Source: Algoriphagus ornithinivorans (lineage in GTDB: Bacteria; Bacteroidota; Bacteroidia; Cytophagales; Cyclobacteriaceae). Taken from it: a DNA stretch of 64,000 nucleotides. A program made the translations under genes and the position numbers. Below are positions 56,644-64,000 of the stretch, piece after piece; position 1 is the first letter of the stretch, and the number at the start of each line of letters is the position of its first letter. Below the pieces are notes generated by a model. It did no database searches, was not told the DNA's origin, and saw only the letters and a list, made by a program, of their open reading frames with translations. Location of the stretch: assembly GCF_900115305.1 (NCBI RefSeq), contig NZ_FOVW01000001.1:434001-498000 (forward strand), written 5' to 3'.

Positions 56644-58363
56644 GGTATTTTCCTTCTTTTATTTTCAAAGGTAATTTTTCTGAAGCCTCCGGACTATCGG
56701 CTGCTTTTTTCCAAAATGAAATCGCTTCGTTTTTGTCTCCTAAATGGTAGAGAATATCTCCATAATGCTCCAACATAACTCCGCTAGGCTTGCTTTCGAA
56801 TTCTAAGGCTTGAGCCATGTATTTCTTAGCTCCCTCATAATCCCCTAATTGAAACAATACCCATGCGTACGTATCCAAAAAAGTGCCATTGTCTGGAAAT
56901 TTCTTAATTACTTTTTCAGACATGGTCTTGGCCTTTTCCAAATCCTTTTTTTCCAAGGAGAGAAAATAGGCGTAATTATTTAGGACTTGTTCGTCATTGG
57001 GGTTGAGCACTAAGGCTTTTTCAAAAAACTGAAATGCTGAATCCTTTTTCCCAAGGTTATAAAGGGAGCTAGCCAAGGAGCCAAAAGCTACCTGATCCAA
57101 TTGAGGATTTTTGTTGGCATTAAGTTCAATGGCTTTATTCAAAGATTCAACGGCAGCGGAATCCTTTTTCACAGCAGATTTTACTATCCCGTCGTAAAAC
57201 CAGAATTCAGGATTTTTAGGAAATTCATCCACACCCATGGTAGTGTATTTTTCAGCCTCCTGGAAATCCGGGTTTTCTCCAAAAGAACCGAGGATGATTT
57301 GCTCGAGGAGTTTGGCATTCTTTGCGTTGAGATCTAAGGAGCGCTTAAAGTAATTTCTTGCTTCTTCCTGCTTTCCGTTTTTTGCCTCTCTTTCTCCCAA
57401 AGCTTCAAATATTGTAGCGTTTGCGGGCTCTGTTTTGATCATAAAACCAGCTAAGCTATCAAGCAAGATTTCTCTTTCAGGAGTTTTGAATTCATTGAGG
57501 AGAGAAACGAAAGCCCTGGATTTTACTTCAGGATCCAAGTCTGGACTGGCAAAAGCGCGAATGAGATATTCATTTGATTTTTGAATCTGACCTTTCTCTT
57601 TTAACAAAGAATGGGCAGCCATTTGTAATTCTGGCTGATTGGGATATTTGCTGATTTCCTCATTGACCAGATTTAGCGCATCATCTACCAGATTGTTATT
57701 GTAAAGAATTTCTACCAAGCCTAAGACATAATTTGGATTTCCTGGTCTGGCCTCAATCAGACGTTCACCTTCTTCTATTGCCTTTGCTAAATTGTTGTTT
57801 CTGAGGTAGATTCTTTGTTTTTGAACCGTAATAGGCTCCATGATTCCATAATATTCCTCAGCTCTGTCCAATACTACCAATGCTCTGTCGAATTCACCGG
57901 CATTCAATAGAATGGAGGCTAAATCCAAGTTATACTGCTGGTTGCTCTCCCCATCGGCAGTCAGCCTGTCCAAGATATCAGCAGCTTTTAAAGGTTGCTT
58001 AAGGTTGGTGTAGATTTCAGCAACCATCAAGGCATAGTACTTATTTTCATCGTCCAGTTCCACAGCCTTTAGAGCAAATGGAAGAGCCTTTTCTGGCTGA
58101 TTTGCTCTAGTATAAACCTCTGCAATTTTATAGTTGATTGCAGGCTCATCCGGACTCAATTCCTCGGATTTTTGCAGGTAAAAAAAGGCTTTTTCCAAAT
58201 CACCCAGATTCATCTGCTTGGTGCCTTCGATAAAATATCTACTGGCCAAAGCTTCGTTTTTTTGCTGCTTGCGCTCTTTTTTGGAGAGCTTTTGCTGGCT
58301 AAAGCCATCCCAAGCAAACAGGGATAGGGAAATATATAGAATTAGGAATTTCTTGGAACTCAC
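56636..58363 (-). CDS. TPR-repeat exported protein
   Basis: 575 aa from the GTG at 58363, which gives a clean signal peptide (SSKKFLILYISLSLFAWDGF, cleavage after FSQ). The longest frame begins at a TTG at 58393, but that codon lies inside a perfect -7 box. The mature protein is about 14 tetratricopeptide units (for example GDLEKAFFYLQKSEELSPDE, NYAYFLSLEKKDLEKAKTM). TPRs mediate protein-protein contacts; in an operon with DUF4292 and EnvC-like genes an envelope scaffold is a fair guess. Confidence 0.87.
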   Translation of the reverse strand: MSSKKFLILYISLSLFAWDGFSQQKLSKKERKQQKNEALASRYFIEGTKQMNLGDLEKAFFYLQKSEELSPDEPAINYKIAEVYTRANQPEKALPFALKAVELDDENKYYALMVAEIYTNLKQPLKAADILDRLTADGESNQQYNLDLASILLNAGEFDRALVVLDRAEEYYGIMEPITVQKQRIYLRNNNLAKAIEEGERLIEARPGNPNYVLGLVEILYNNNLVDDALNLVNEEISKYPNQPELQMAAHSLLKEKGQIQKSNEYLIRAFASPDLDPEVKSRAFVSLLNEFKTPEREILLDSLAGFMIKTEPANATIFEALGEREAKNGKQEEARNYFKRSLDLNAKNAKLLEQIILGSFGENPDFQEAEKYTTMGVDEFPKNPEFWFYDGIVKSAVKKDSAAVESLNKAIELNANKNPQLDQVAFGSLASSLYNLGKKDSAFQFFEKALVLNPNDEQVLNNYAYFLSLEKKDLEKAKTMSEKVIKKFPDNGTFLDTYAWVLFQLGDYEGAKKYMAQALEFESKPSGVMLEHYGDILYHLGDKNEAISFWKKAADSPEASEKLPLKIKEGKYHE

Positions 58364-58390
58364 GGATAATAGGATAATGGGATCAAAACA

Positions 58391-58417
58391 CAAACATAAT
58401 GCCTTTTACGAAAAGGC
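58391..58417 (-). promoter_or_regulatory. candidate promoter of the TPR-DUF4292-envC operon, with hairpin spacer
   Basis: TATGTTTG on the minus strand (58391-58398) is a perfect -7 box, 27 bp before the GTG start. The -33 position reads TTAA. The spacer carries a perfect 7-bp hairpin, GCCTTTT/AAAAGGC (58401-58417), which could be an operator or a weak terminator of the flippase gene. Confidence 0.45.
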
Positions 58418-58488
58418 TTAAGAGAAAGCGGGTTTTCTCTGGATTTCTCTTGTCAAACAAATTTTTGCAAAAAATGATCCCGAATTTT

Positions 58489-59988
58489 CTAGCCTCTCCT
58501 TTTTACAAGGTTTTTTAACGTTTCTTTTTCCCAAATGAAAATTAATACTGCAAATGGGATGATGAGGGCATTTTTGATGAAAAAGTCTAAAACCGAGTTG
58601 TCTGTGCTCAGATAGAATCCTCCGTAACTTAGGCCGAAAGCCAATATTAGGTAAAAGAGTCCTTTACCCGTTTGATAGGGGATGGGGTAATATTTCTGCC
58701 CAAAATAAAAGCAAAGAATACACATCAGAAGGTAGCAGAGTAGGGTACTCATTGCTCCGCCCATGTACCCATAAATAGGAACGAAAATCCAAACCACCAA
58801 AATGCTGACCAAGGCTCCAGCCAGAGTGATCCAAAAGCTGTACTTGGTTTGATCAGTGACTTTAAACCAAATGGACAAGTTGAAGTAAATGCCCAGCAAC
58901 AAGTAGCCCATCAATAAAATAGGTACAATAAATAAACCTGCTTCATAGCCTGAGCTTCGAAGCACCATTGGGCCGAGCCAGAATAAATTCACAGAAATAG
59001 CAATCATCAGCAGGCTGCAGAAAATAATGAAGGCATGCATCACTTTTGCATAGATGACTGGAGAGTTTTTGTTTTCTGATTCTTTAAAGAAAAATGGTTC
59101 CGCCGCATATTTGAAGGCCTGGATCACCAAGTTCATCAGGATCGCTAATTTGAAATTCGCTCCAAAAACACCCCCAGCTCCCCGGCTGCTCAATCCAGGG
59201 TAGAAATTTTCCGGTAGTATGTATTCAAACAATAATCGGGAAACGAGTTCATTGGTTACTCCCGCCAAACCCATGAAAAGTAAGGGCAAGGCGTAAGTCC
59301 ACATGGGTTGAAGTATTGTTTTTTCTAGTCTAAAAGAAAAAAGACCCGCTTTCCACCAAACAAAGGGAATAATCAATCCATTGGCAAAGAGATTGGCGAG
59401 CAGAATATATTCCACTCCCCAGTCCAACCTATATCCTAAGAACCCATCGGAAATCAGCCCCGATTCGATCCATTGAGGAAATAAGATGATAAGGACAATG
59501 TTGAGCGCAACATTGAGAAATATATTGATCAGCTTAGCAGAGGCGAAGGAAATAGCTTTGTTGTCCAACCGAAGTTTGGCAAATGGAATAGCCAAAATCG
59601 CATCGAAGGATAAAATCAAGGCAGTCCATCTGAATAAATAGGCTTGCCCATGATAGTCCATCCAATCAGCTAAGAAAGGAGCCAATAAATAAAGCCCCGA
59701 ACCCAATAATAAGGTGGATAAAATGAGTAAAGATTGGCTGTTGGAATAAACCCGATGGGAATCCAGATTTTTTCCTGTGGCAAATCGAAAAAAGCTCGTT
59801 TCCATTCCGTAAGTGAAAACGATATTCATAAAACCGATTAGCGCATAGATGCTTGTAAATGAACCCAGTGATTCCTTGCTGAGATACTGGGTGTATACGA
59901 TGATCAGTAAAAAATTAATGGACCGGCCCAAAATGCTGCTCAGTCCATAAATCGCGGTTTGCCCGGCCAGTTTTTTTAAATTACTCAT
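58489..59988 (-). CDS. polysaccharide flippase (Wzx/MOP superfamily)
   Basis: 499 aa with about 13-14 transmembrane helices. The N-terminus LAGQTAIYGLSSILGRSINFLL and the repeated pattern of two six- to seven-helix bundles are typical of the oligosaccharide flippase branch of MOP exporters. It likely flips lipid-linked sugar units across the inner membrane. Fourteen bp after an enoyl-CoA hydratase gene, an unrelated function. It lies on the same side of the window as the GT4/aminotransferase genes but on the opposite strand. Confidence 0.88.
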   Translation of the reverse strand: MSNLKKLAGQTAIYGLSSILGRSINFLLIIVYTQYLSKESLGSFTSIYALIGFMNIVFTYGMETSFFRFATGKNLDSHRVYSNSQSLLILSTLLLGSGLYLLAPFLADWMDYHGQAYLFRWTALILSFDAILAIPFAKLRLDNKAISFASAKLINIFLNVALNIVLIILFPQWIESGLISDGFLGYRLDWGVEYILLANLFANGLIIPFVWWKAGLFSFRLEKTILQPMWTYALPLLFMGLAGVTNELVSRLLFEYILPENFYPGLSSRGAGGVFGANFKLAILMNLVIQAFKYAAEPFFFKESENKNSPVIYAKVMHAFIIFCSLLMIAISVNLFWLGPMVLRSSGYEAGLFIVPILLMGYLLLGIYFNLSIWFKVTDQTKYSFWITLAGALVSILVVWIFVPIYGYMGGAMSTLLCYLLMCILCFYFGQKYYPIPYQTGKGLFYLILAFGLSYGGFYLSTDNSVLDFFIKNALIIPFAVLIFIWEKETLKNLVKRRG

Positions 59989-60002
59989 GAGGAGTCAGGG
60001 AA

Positions 60003-60788
60003 TTACTCTCCCTTAAACACAGGCTTTCTTTTTTCTAAAAACGCGCTTGTTCCTTCTTTGTAATCGCCTGATTTGACACATCTGGCAAAACTATTTGCCT
60101 CAGTTTGGTAGCCATTTTCCTCAGCTAAATAAACCGCATTCACGCAGTCTACAATCATTCCGATTGCCAAAGGAGCTTTAGACATAATTTTACCGATGAT
60201 TTCTTCGGCTTTAGCCATTGCATCATTTTTGGTTGGGAGCACATGGTTGACAAGTTTGAGACTCAGGGCCTCGTCTGCACCTATCATATCTCCCGTCATC
60301 ATCAATTCATTGGCTTTGCCTCTGCCTATCAAAATGGTCATTCTTTGTGTACCTCCGTATCCTGGGATGATTCCCAAGTTCACTTCAGGTTGGCCGAATT
60401 TGGCATTGGCAGTAGCAATTCTCATATGACAAGCCATAGCCAATTCACAGCCACCACCCAAGGTATATCCGTTGGTTACAGCAATTACCGGCTTGTGGCA
60501 ATTTTCTATCATGGAAAAAATTTCCTGACCGTTTTCCGCAAATTTTCTGGCATTTACCTCATTCAATTCGGCTATTTCGCTGATGTCAGCGCCTGCTACG
60601 AAGGCCTTTTCTCCAGCGCCCGTCAAGATGACTGCTTTGATGCTTTTGTCATCGATGACCTGGTCAAAAATCTCTCTCAACTCTTCCAAGGTGGCAAAGT
60701 TGAGGGCATTCATTTTATCCTCTCTATTGATGGTAAGGTAAAGAACTCCTTCTTTTTCCTCGGTCAGAATATTTCGATAATCTCCCAT
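60003..60788 (-). CDS. enoyl-CoA hydratase/isomerase family protein
   Basis: 261 aa crotonase. The oxyanion/active-site blocks are EKAFVAGADISEIAELN and the two catalytic Glu in GGGCELAMACHM (about 114) and GQPEVNLGIIPGYGGTQRM (about 134). The C-terminal FLEKRKPVFKG is typical of short-chain enoyl-CoA hydratases. Hydrates 2-enoyl-CoA in beta-oxidation. Its promoter is one of the best in the window. Confidence 0.94.
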   Translation of the reverse strand: MGDYRNILTEEKEGVLYLTINREDKMNALNFATLEELREIFDQVIDDKSIKAVILTGAGEKAFVAGADISEIAELNEVNARKFAENGQEIFSMIENCHKPVIAVTNGYTLGGGCELAMACHMRIATANAKFGQPEVNLGIIPGYGGTQRMTILIGRGKANELMMTGDMIGADEALSLKLVNHVLPTKNDAMAKAEEIIGKIMSKAPLAIGMIVDCVNAVYLAEENGYQTEANSFARCVKSGDYKEGTSAFLEKRKPVFKGE

Positions 60789-60810
60789 AAATTATTTTTT
60801 GAGTAGCAAA

Positions 60811-60841
60811 CAAATATACGAGCAGGGTACTCAATCCCAAA
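60811..60841 (-). promoter_or_regulatory. promoter of the enoyl-CoA hydratase-flippase unit
   Basis: TTTG (60838-60841), exactly 19 bp, then TATATTTG (60811-60818) on the minus strand: an exact consensus match, 22 bp before the ATG. An inverted repeat AAATTCCC/GGGAAATTT (60839-60858) overlaps the -33 box and may be an operator. Confidence 0.78.
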
Positions 60842-60947
60842 TTCCCTTTGGGAAATTTCCTGGCTCAAGATCTGATTCCAAATTGATTTTATGGATATCA
60901 TCAATCTAATTTAGTCATTTTCAAAGGCCCATCCGCCATTTTTTATT

Positions 60948-60955
60948 TACTTTTG
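60948..60955 (+). promoter_or_regulatory. candidate -7 element for icd
   Basis: TACTTTTG fits TAnnTTTG and lies 34 bp before the icd ATG. No TTTG is at the expected -33 spacing. Confidence 0.4.
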
Positions 60956-60989
60956 CACTGGTAAAATAAAAACTAAATCCACAATATAT

Positions 60990-62444
60990 ATGTCTTCAAA
61001 AAAGAAAATCACCGTAGCCTATGGTGATGGTATTGGGCCAGAAATCATGAAAGCAACACTGAATATCCTGGATGCAGCAGGTGCGCAACTGGAATATGAT
61101 GTGATTGAAATCGGTGAACAAGTATACTTAAAGGGGATTTCCTCTGGTATGGAACCTAAATCATTTGATTCACTTCGTGAGACCAAAGTATTTTTGAAGT
61201 CACCAATCACCACTCCTCAAGGTGGTGGATTTAAGTCCCTGAATGTGACTACCAGAAAGTCATTCGGGCTATATGCCAACGTAAGACCTTGTAAGGCATA
61301 TTCTCCATTTATTAAAACCCACTTCCCAAAAACAGACTTGGTAATCATTCGTGAGAATGAAGAAGATTTGTACGCGGGAATCGAGCATAGACAGACTCAG
61401 GAGGTTTACCAAACTTTGAAATTGGTATCCGAGCCGGGTTCCGAGAAAATCATCCGTTACGCTTTTGAATACGCTAAAAAGTATGGCAGAAAGAAAGTGA
61501 CTTGTATGACCAAGGACAATATCATGAAATTGGCCGATGGTCTTTTCCACAAGAAATTTGACGAGGTAGCCAAGGAATATCCTGAGATCCAAACTGAACA
61601 CAAAATCATCGATATCGGAACAGCTTTGATTGCTGAAAGACCGGAAATTTTTGATGTGATCGTGACCTTAAACTTGTATGGAGATATTATTTCCGACGTA
61701 GCAGCTCAGGTTACAGGTTCTGTAGGGCTAGGCGGATCTGCTAACGTTGGTGCGGAAGTAGCCATGTTCGAAGCGATCCACGGTTCTGCTCCTGATATCG
61801 CAGGAATGGGCATCGCCAACCCTTCAGGTTTGTTGAATGGTGCTATCATGATGCTGGTTCACATCGGCCAACCTGAAATTGCTGAGAAGATTTCTAACGC
61901 TTGGATGAGAACTTTGGAGGATGGAATCCATACAGGAGATATTTATCAGGAAGGTTTGTCAAGCAAAAAAGCAAGTACTCAAGAGTTTGCTCAGGCGGTA
62001 ATCGAAAGATTGGGTCAGAAGCCTCAGAAGATGGCTGAAGCTTCTTTCGACAAAGAAGCGACTGAACCAATGAACATCAAATTGAGTCCAAAAACTAAGT
62101 CAAAGAAAGAATTGATCGGGGTGGACGTATTCATCGATTGGGATGAGGACAACAGAGACCCTAATGTAATTGGAGAAAGATTGAGAAAAGCGAATGCTGA
62201 TGGTCTTCAGTTGCAATTGATCACCAACAGAGGAGTGAAAGTATTCCCTGAGGGAATGAAGGAAACCTTCTGTACTGATCACTGGAGATGTAGATTTAAG
62301 ACTGCTGATCAAAGAGTAATTTCTCATGACACAGTGTTGGAATTGTTGAAGCAAATCCAAGGGTTAGGCTTTGACTTTATCAAAACCGAGCATCTATACA
62401 CATTTGATGGTGCGAGAGGTTATTCTTTGGCACAAGGAGAATAA
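60990..62444 (+). CDS. icd: NADP-dependent isocitrate dehydrogenase
   Basis: 484 aa. AYGDGIGPEIM opens the family; LKSPITTPQGGGFKSLNVTTRK and ENEEDLYAGIEH form the isocitrate site; the NLYGDIISDVAAQV and MFEAIHGSAPDIAG blocks are diagnostic. About 130 residues extend beyond the core (from about 350), as in Thermus-type IDH, which regulates oligomerisation. Converts isocitrate to 2-oxoglutarate in the TCA cycle, giving NADPH. Codon use is optimised, as for ahcY. Confidence 0.95.
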   Translation: MSSKKKITVAYGDGIGPEIMKATLNILDAAGAQLEYDVIEIGEQVYLKGISSGMEPKSFDSLRETKVFLKSPITTPQGGGFKSLNVTTRKSFGLYANVRPCKAYSPFIKTHFPKTDLVIIRENEEDLYAGIEHRQTQEVYQTLKLVSEPGSEKIIRYAFEYAKKYGRKKVTCMTKDNIMKLADGLFHKKFDEVAKEYPEIQTEHKIIDIGTALIAERPEIFDVIVTLNLYGDIISDVAAQVTGSVGLGGSANVGAEVAMFEAIHGSAPDIAGMGIANPSGLLNGAIMMLVHIGQPEIAEKISNAWMRTLEDGIHTGDIYQEGLSSKKASTQEFAQAVIERLGQKPQKMAEASFDKEATEPMNIKLSPKTKSKKELIGVDVFIDWDEDNRDPNVIGERLRKANADGLQLQLITNRGVKVFPEGMKETFCTDHWRCRFKTADQRVISHDTVLELLKQIQGLGFDFIKTEHLYTFDGARGYSLAQGE

Positions 62445-62471
62445 TCATCATCAAGTACATATTTTAATTTT

Positions 62472-62503
62472 GAAAGGGGGAGGATTTCTTCCCCTTTCTT
62501 TTT
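62472..62503 (+). terminator. rho-independent terminator of icd
   Basis: GAAAGGGG / CCCCTTTC stem with a purine-rich internal segment, then a T-rich tail on the plus strand. Confidence 0.85.
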
Positions 62504-62533
62504 GTCCTATAATTTTTCCAATTTCGGATTCCT

Positions 62534-63844
62534 ATGGATCAAAAACTTTCCAAACGAGTTTTAATTATCACTTATTATTGGCCGCCTAGTGCCGGTTCTG
62601 GAGTTCAGCGTTGGTTGAAATTTGCTAAGTACCTTCCGGATTCAGGATGGGAACCTGTCATTTTTACTCCCGAAAACCCCGATTTTGATCTGAAAGATGA
62701 ATCTCTCCTAAAGGAAATCCCAGAATCACTGGAAGTGATGAAGTTTCCGATTTGGGAACCTTATTCCTTACTGGATAAACTCCGGGGAAAGGGGAAAACG
62801 CATCCAGCCAGAATTATGGAGCAGAAGAAAAAGGGAATGCTGGAAAAGGCCGCAATCTGGTTAAGAGCCAATTTTCTAGTACCTGATCCTAGAGTTTTTT
62901 GGGTAAAGCCCTCAGTGAAATTTCTCTCAGAATTAGTCAAGGGAGGGCAGTTTGAGGCAATCATTACGACAGGACCTCCGCACTCCATGCATTTGATTGG
63001 GAGAGATTTAAAACGGAAGACAGGAGTTAAATGGGTTGCTGATTTCAGAGATCCTTGGTCGGAATGGGAGTTTTTGGATACCATGCCGATGAGCCCAAAC
63101 ATTCGGAAAAAGCACCAAAAGCTGGAAGAGTCTGTATTGAAAGAAGCAGACGAGGTTTTGACCATTTCGCCTACTTTTCAGAAGGACTTGGAGCGGCTTT
63201 CAAAAAGAAAAGTAAGATTACTTACCAATGGATTTGATCCTGCCGATTTACCGGAAGGATTTCAGCCCAAGCAGAAGAAAGAAGGGGAACTTCATTTGGT
63301 CTATACTGGAATTATCGATGCGATCAGAAATCCACTTCCTTTATTTAAAGCTTTGAAAGAGGAATTTTCCACCACAGAGGACAAGGTGAAATTTACCTTT
63401 GTGGGGAAAGTAAGCGAGCAAGTGAAAAAATTTGTGGAGGCAGACACTTGGCTAAGATCCATTGTAGATTTTGCAGGTTATGTTTCCCATCAAAAGGTGT
63501 TTGAATTTTATGCCCAAGCAGACGCTTTGGTTTTGATTCTAACCGATACTAAAAATGCCAAAGGCAATATTCCCGGAAAATTATTTGAATATTTAGCGAT
63601 CGGAGTTCCAGTTTTGGCTTTGGGTGATCCAAAAGGAGATTCGGCAGCAATACTTCAAAATACAGGAATGGCTCAGGTAGTTTCCCATGAGGATCATGTT
63701 CAAATACAAATAGCCTTACGGAAATTGATGGATGAAAACATGCAGTCTGAATCCGAAGGCATGCCCAATCAATATTCCAGAAAATATCTTTCCGCTCAAT
63801 TAGCAGAGATTTTAGATGAAAATACCCTTTCTAGATTTAAGTAA
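62534..63844 (+). CDS. glycosyltransferase family 4
   Basis: 436 aa GT-B protein. The N-terminal VLIITYYWPPSAGSGVQRW is the acceptor-side loop of GT4 enzymes. The donor-side C-terminal half has LTNGFDPADLP, HLVYTGIIDA and the GKLFEYLAIGVPVLAL block with its Glu. Retaining transfer from an NDP-sugar or GDP-sugar is expected in polysaccharide synthesis. Its last 29 bp overlap the start of a DegT-type aminotransferase, so they are translated together as part of a glycan locus extending right. Confidence 0.92.
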   Translation: MDQKLSKRVLIITYYWPPSAGSGVQRWLKFAKYLPDSGWEPVIFTPENPDFDLKDESLLKEIPESLEVMKFPIWEPYSLLDKLRGKGKTHPARIMEQKKKGMLEKAAIWLRANFLVPDPRVFWVKPSVKFLSELVKGGQFEAIITTGPPHSMHLIGRDLKRKTGVKWVADFRDPWSEWEFLDTMPMSPNIRKKHQKLEESVLKEADEVLTISPTFQKDLERLSKRKVRLLTNGFDPADLPEGFQPKQKKEGELHLVYTGIIDAIRNPLPLFKALKEEFSTTEDKVKFTFVGKVSEQVKKFVEADTWLRSIVDFAGYVSHQKVFEFYAQADALVLILTDTKNAKGNIPGKLFEYLAIGVPVLALGDPKGDSAAILQNTGMAQVVSHEDHVQIQIALRKLMDENMQSESEGMPNQYSRKYLSAQLAEILDENTLSRFK

Positions 63845-64000
63845 GATTCCGAATGAAATTCAACTGAAGCTGCAAGAGAAGTTTGCTAAGCTTTTGAAAA
63901 GAGGAGTTTATTCTTTCGGTCAGGAGGTGGAGAGTTTTGAATTTGAAGTCAAAGACTTTTTAAATACCTTTCATGCGATAAGCTGTGCCAATGGAACCGA
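63816..64000 (+). CDS. DegT/DnrJ/EryC1/StrS-family aminotransferase (partial, cut by the right edge)
   Basis: Sixty-one codons from the ATG at 63816, which lies inside the end of the GT4 gene. The visible part, KIPFLDLSKIPNEI, GVYSFGQEVESFEFEVKDF and the start of HAISCANGT, matches the N-terminus of PLP-dependent sugar aminotransferases (the FdtB/WecE group); the catalytic Lys should be downstream, off the window. These enzymes aminate keto-sugars such as those made by FdtA homologues, one of which lies at 20507. Confidence 0.85.
   Translation, partial: MKIPFLDLSKIPNEIQLKLQEKFAKLLKRGVYSFGQEVESFEFEVKDFLNTFHAISCANGT

Overview
This window comes from a Bacteroidota genome, most likely a Cytophagales bacterium of the Algoriphagus/Cyclobacteriaceae type. 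The phylum call rests on three things. First, three type IX secretion genes (sprA, porU, porV) are present. Second, there are several families largely confined to the phylum (DUF4494, DUF4837, DUF4292). Third, some promoters match the Bacteroidota consensus TTTG-N19-TAnnTTTG exactly, and Shine-Dalgarno sequences are mostly absent. The genus is a guess from overall protein character. Coding density is very high and no intergenic gap exceeds 300 bp. I recognised no tRNA, rRNA, CRISPR array, transposase or phage gene.

Layout. 1-2178: an NtrC-type two-component pair, whose kinase is cut by the left edge. 2358-9303: core housekeeping genes (SlyD-like isomerase, LpxH, FtsH, RsfS, BirA, AhcY). 9353-20408: mixed single genes, namely a lipoprotein, a dienoyl-CoA-reductase-like SDR, a PAS protein lacking a kinase domain, an HD protein, DUF4494, a membrane patatin, a DUF962/Mpo1-like protein, an FAD oxidase, an NhaC antiporter, an RNase D-like exonuclease and a YigZ protein. 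20507-22786: a three-gene sugar-tailoring/glycosyltransfer operon. 22783-29853 (minus strand): an operon of MBL hydrolase, pssA, porU, porV and an inactive M16 peptidase homologue, with translational overlaps. 29909-35163: FAD oxidase, a large TolB-like/outer-membrane-barrel fusion, and YicC.

35311-36106 is a small accessory unit: a KOW gene and an SRPBCC gene followed by a 108-bp imperfect palindrome, with TTATAGGC/GCCTATAA at the two ends. This is the layout of an integron gene cassette with its attC site, and it is the most unusual structure in the window. 36156-39329 holds a D-aminoacylase-like lipoprotein and two tandem TonB-type energy transducers.

39397-51346 (minus strand) is one long run: DUF4837, maeB, ruvA, sprA (2378 codons), gcvH, vanZ. 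51485-58363 holds tatA-gatA-mltD and TPR-DUF4292-EnvC-like operons. 58489-60788 is an enoyl-CoA hydratase and flippase pair. 60990-64000 holds NADP-isocitrate dehydrogenase, a GT4 glycosyltransferase and the first 61 codons of a DegT/DnrJ-type aminotransferase, cut by the right edge.

Several loci work on the cell envelope. SprA forms the T9SS outer-membrane translocon, PorV shuttles cargo from it, and PorU cleaves and attaches cargo. TonB homologues energise outer-membrane transport. LpxH serves lipid A synthesis, PssA serves phosphatidylserine synthesis, and MltD and the EnvC-like protein act on murein. Promoter positions show that some of the longest possible reading frames start inside a promoter -7 box. 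For those genes I chose the downstream start.
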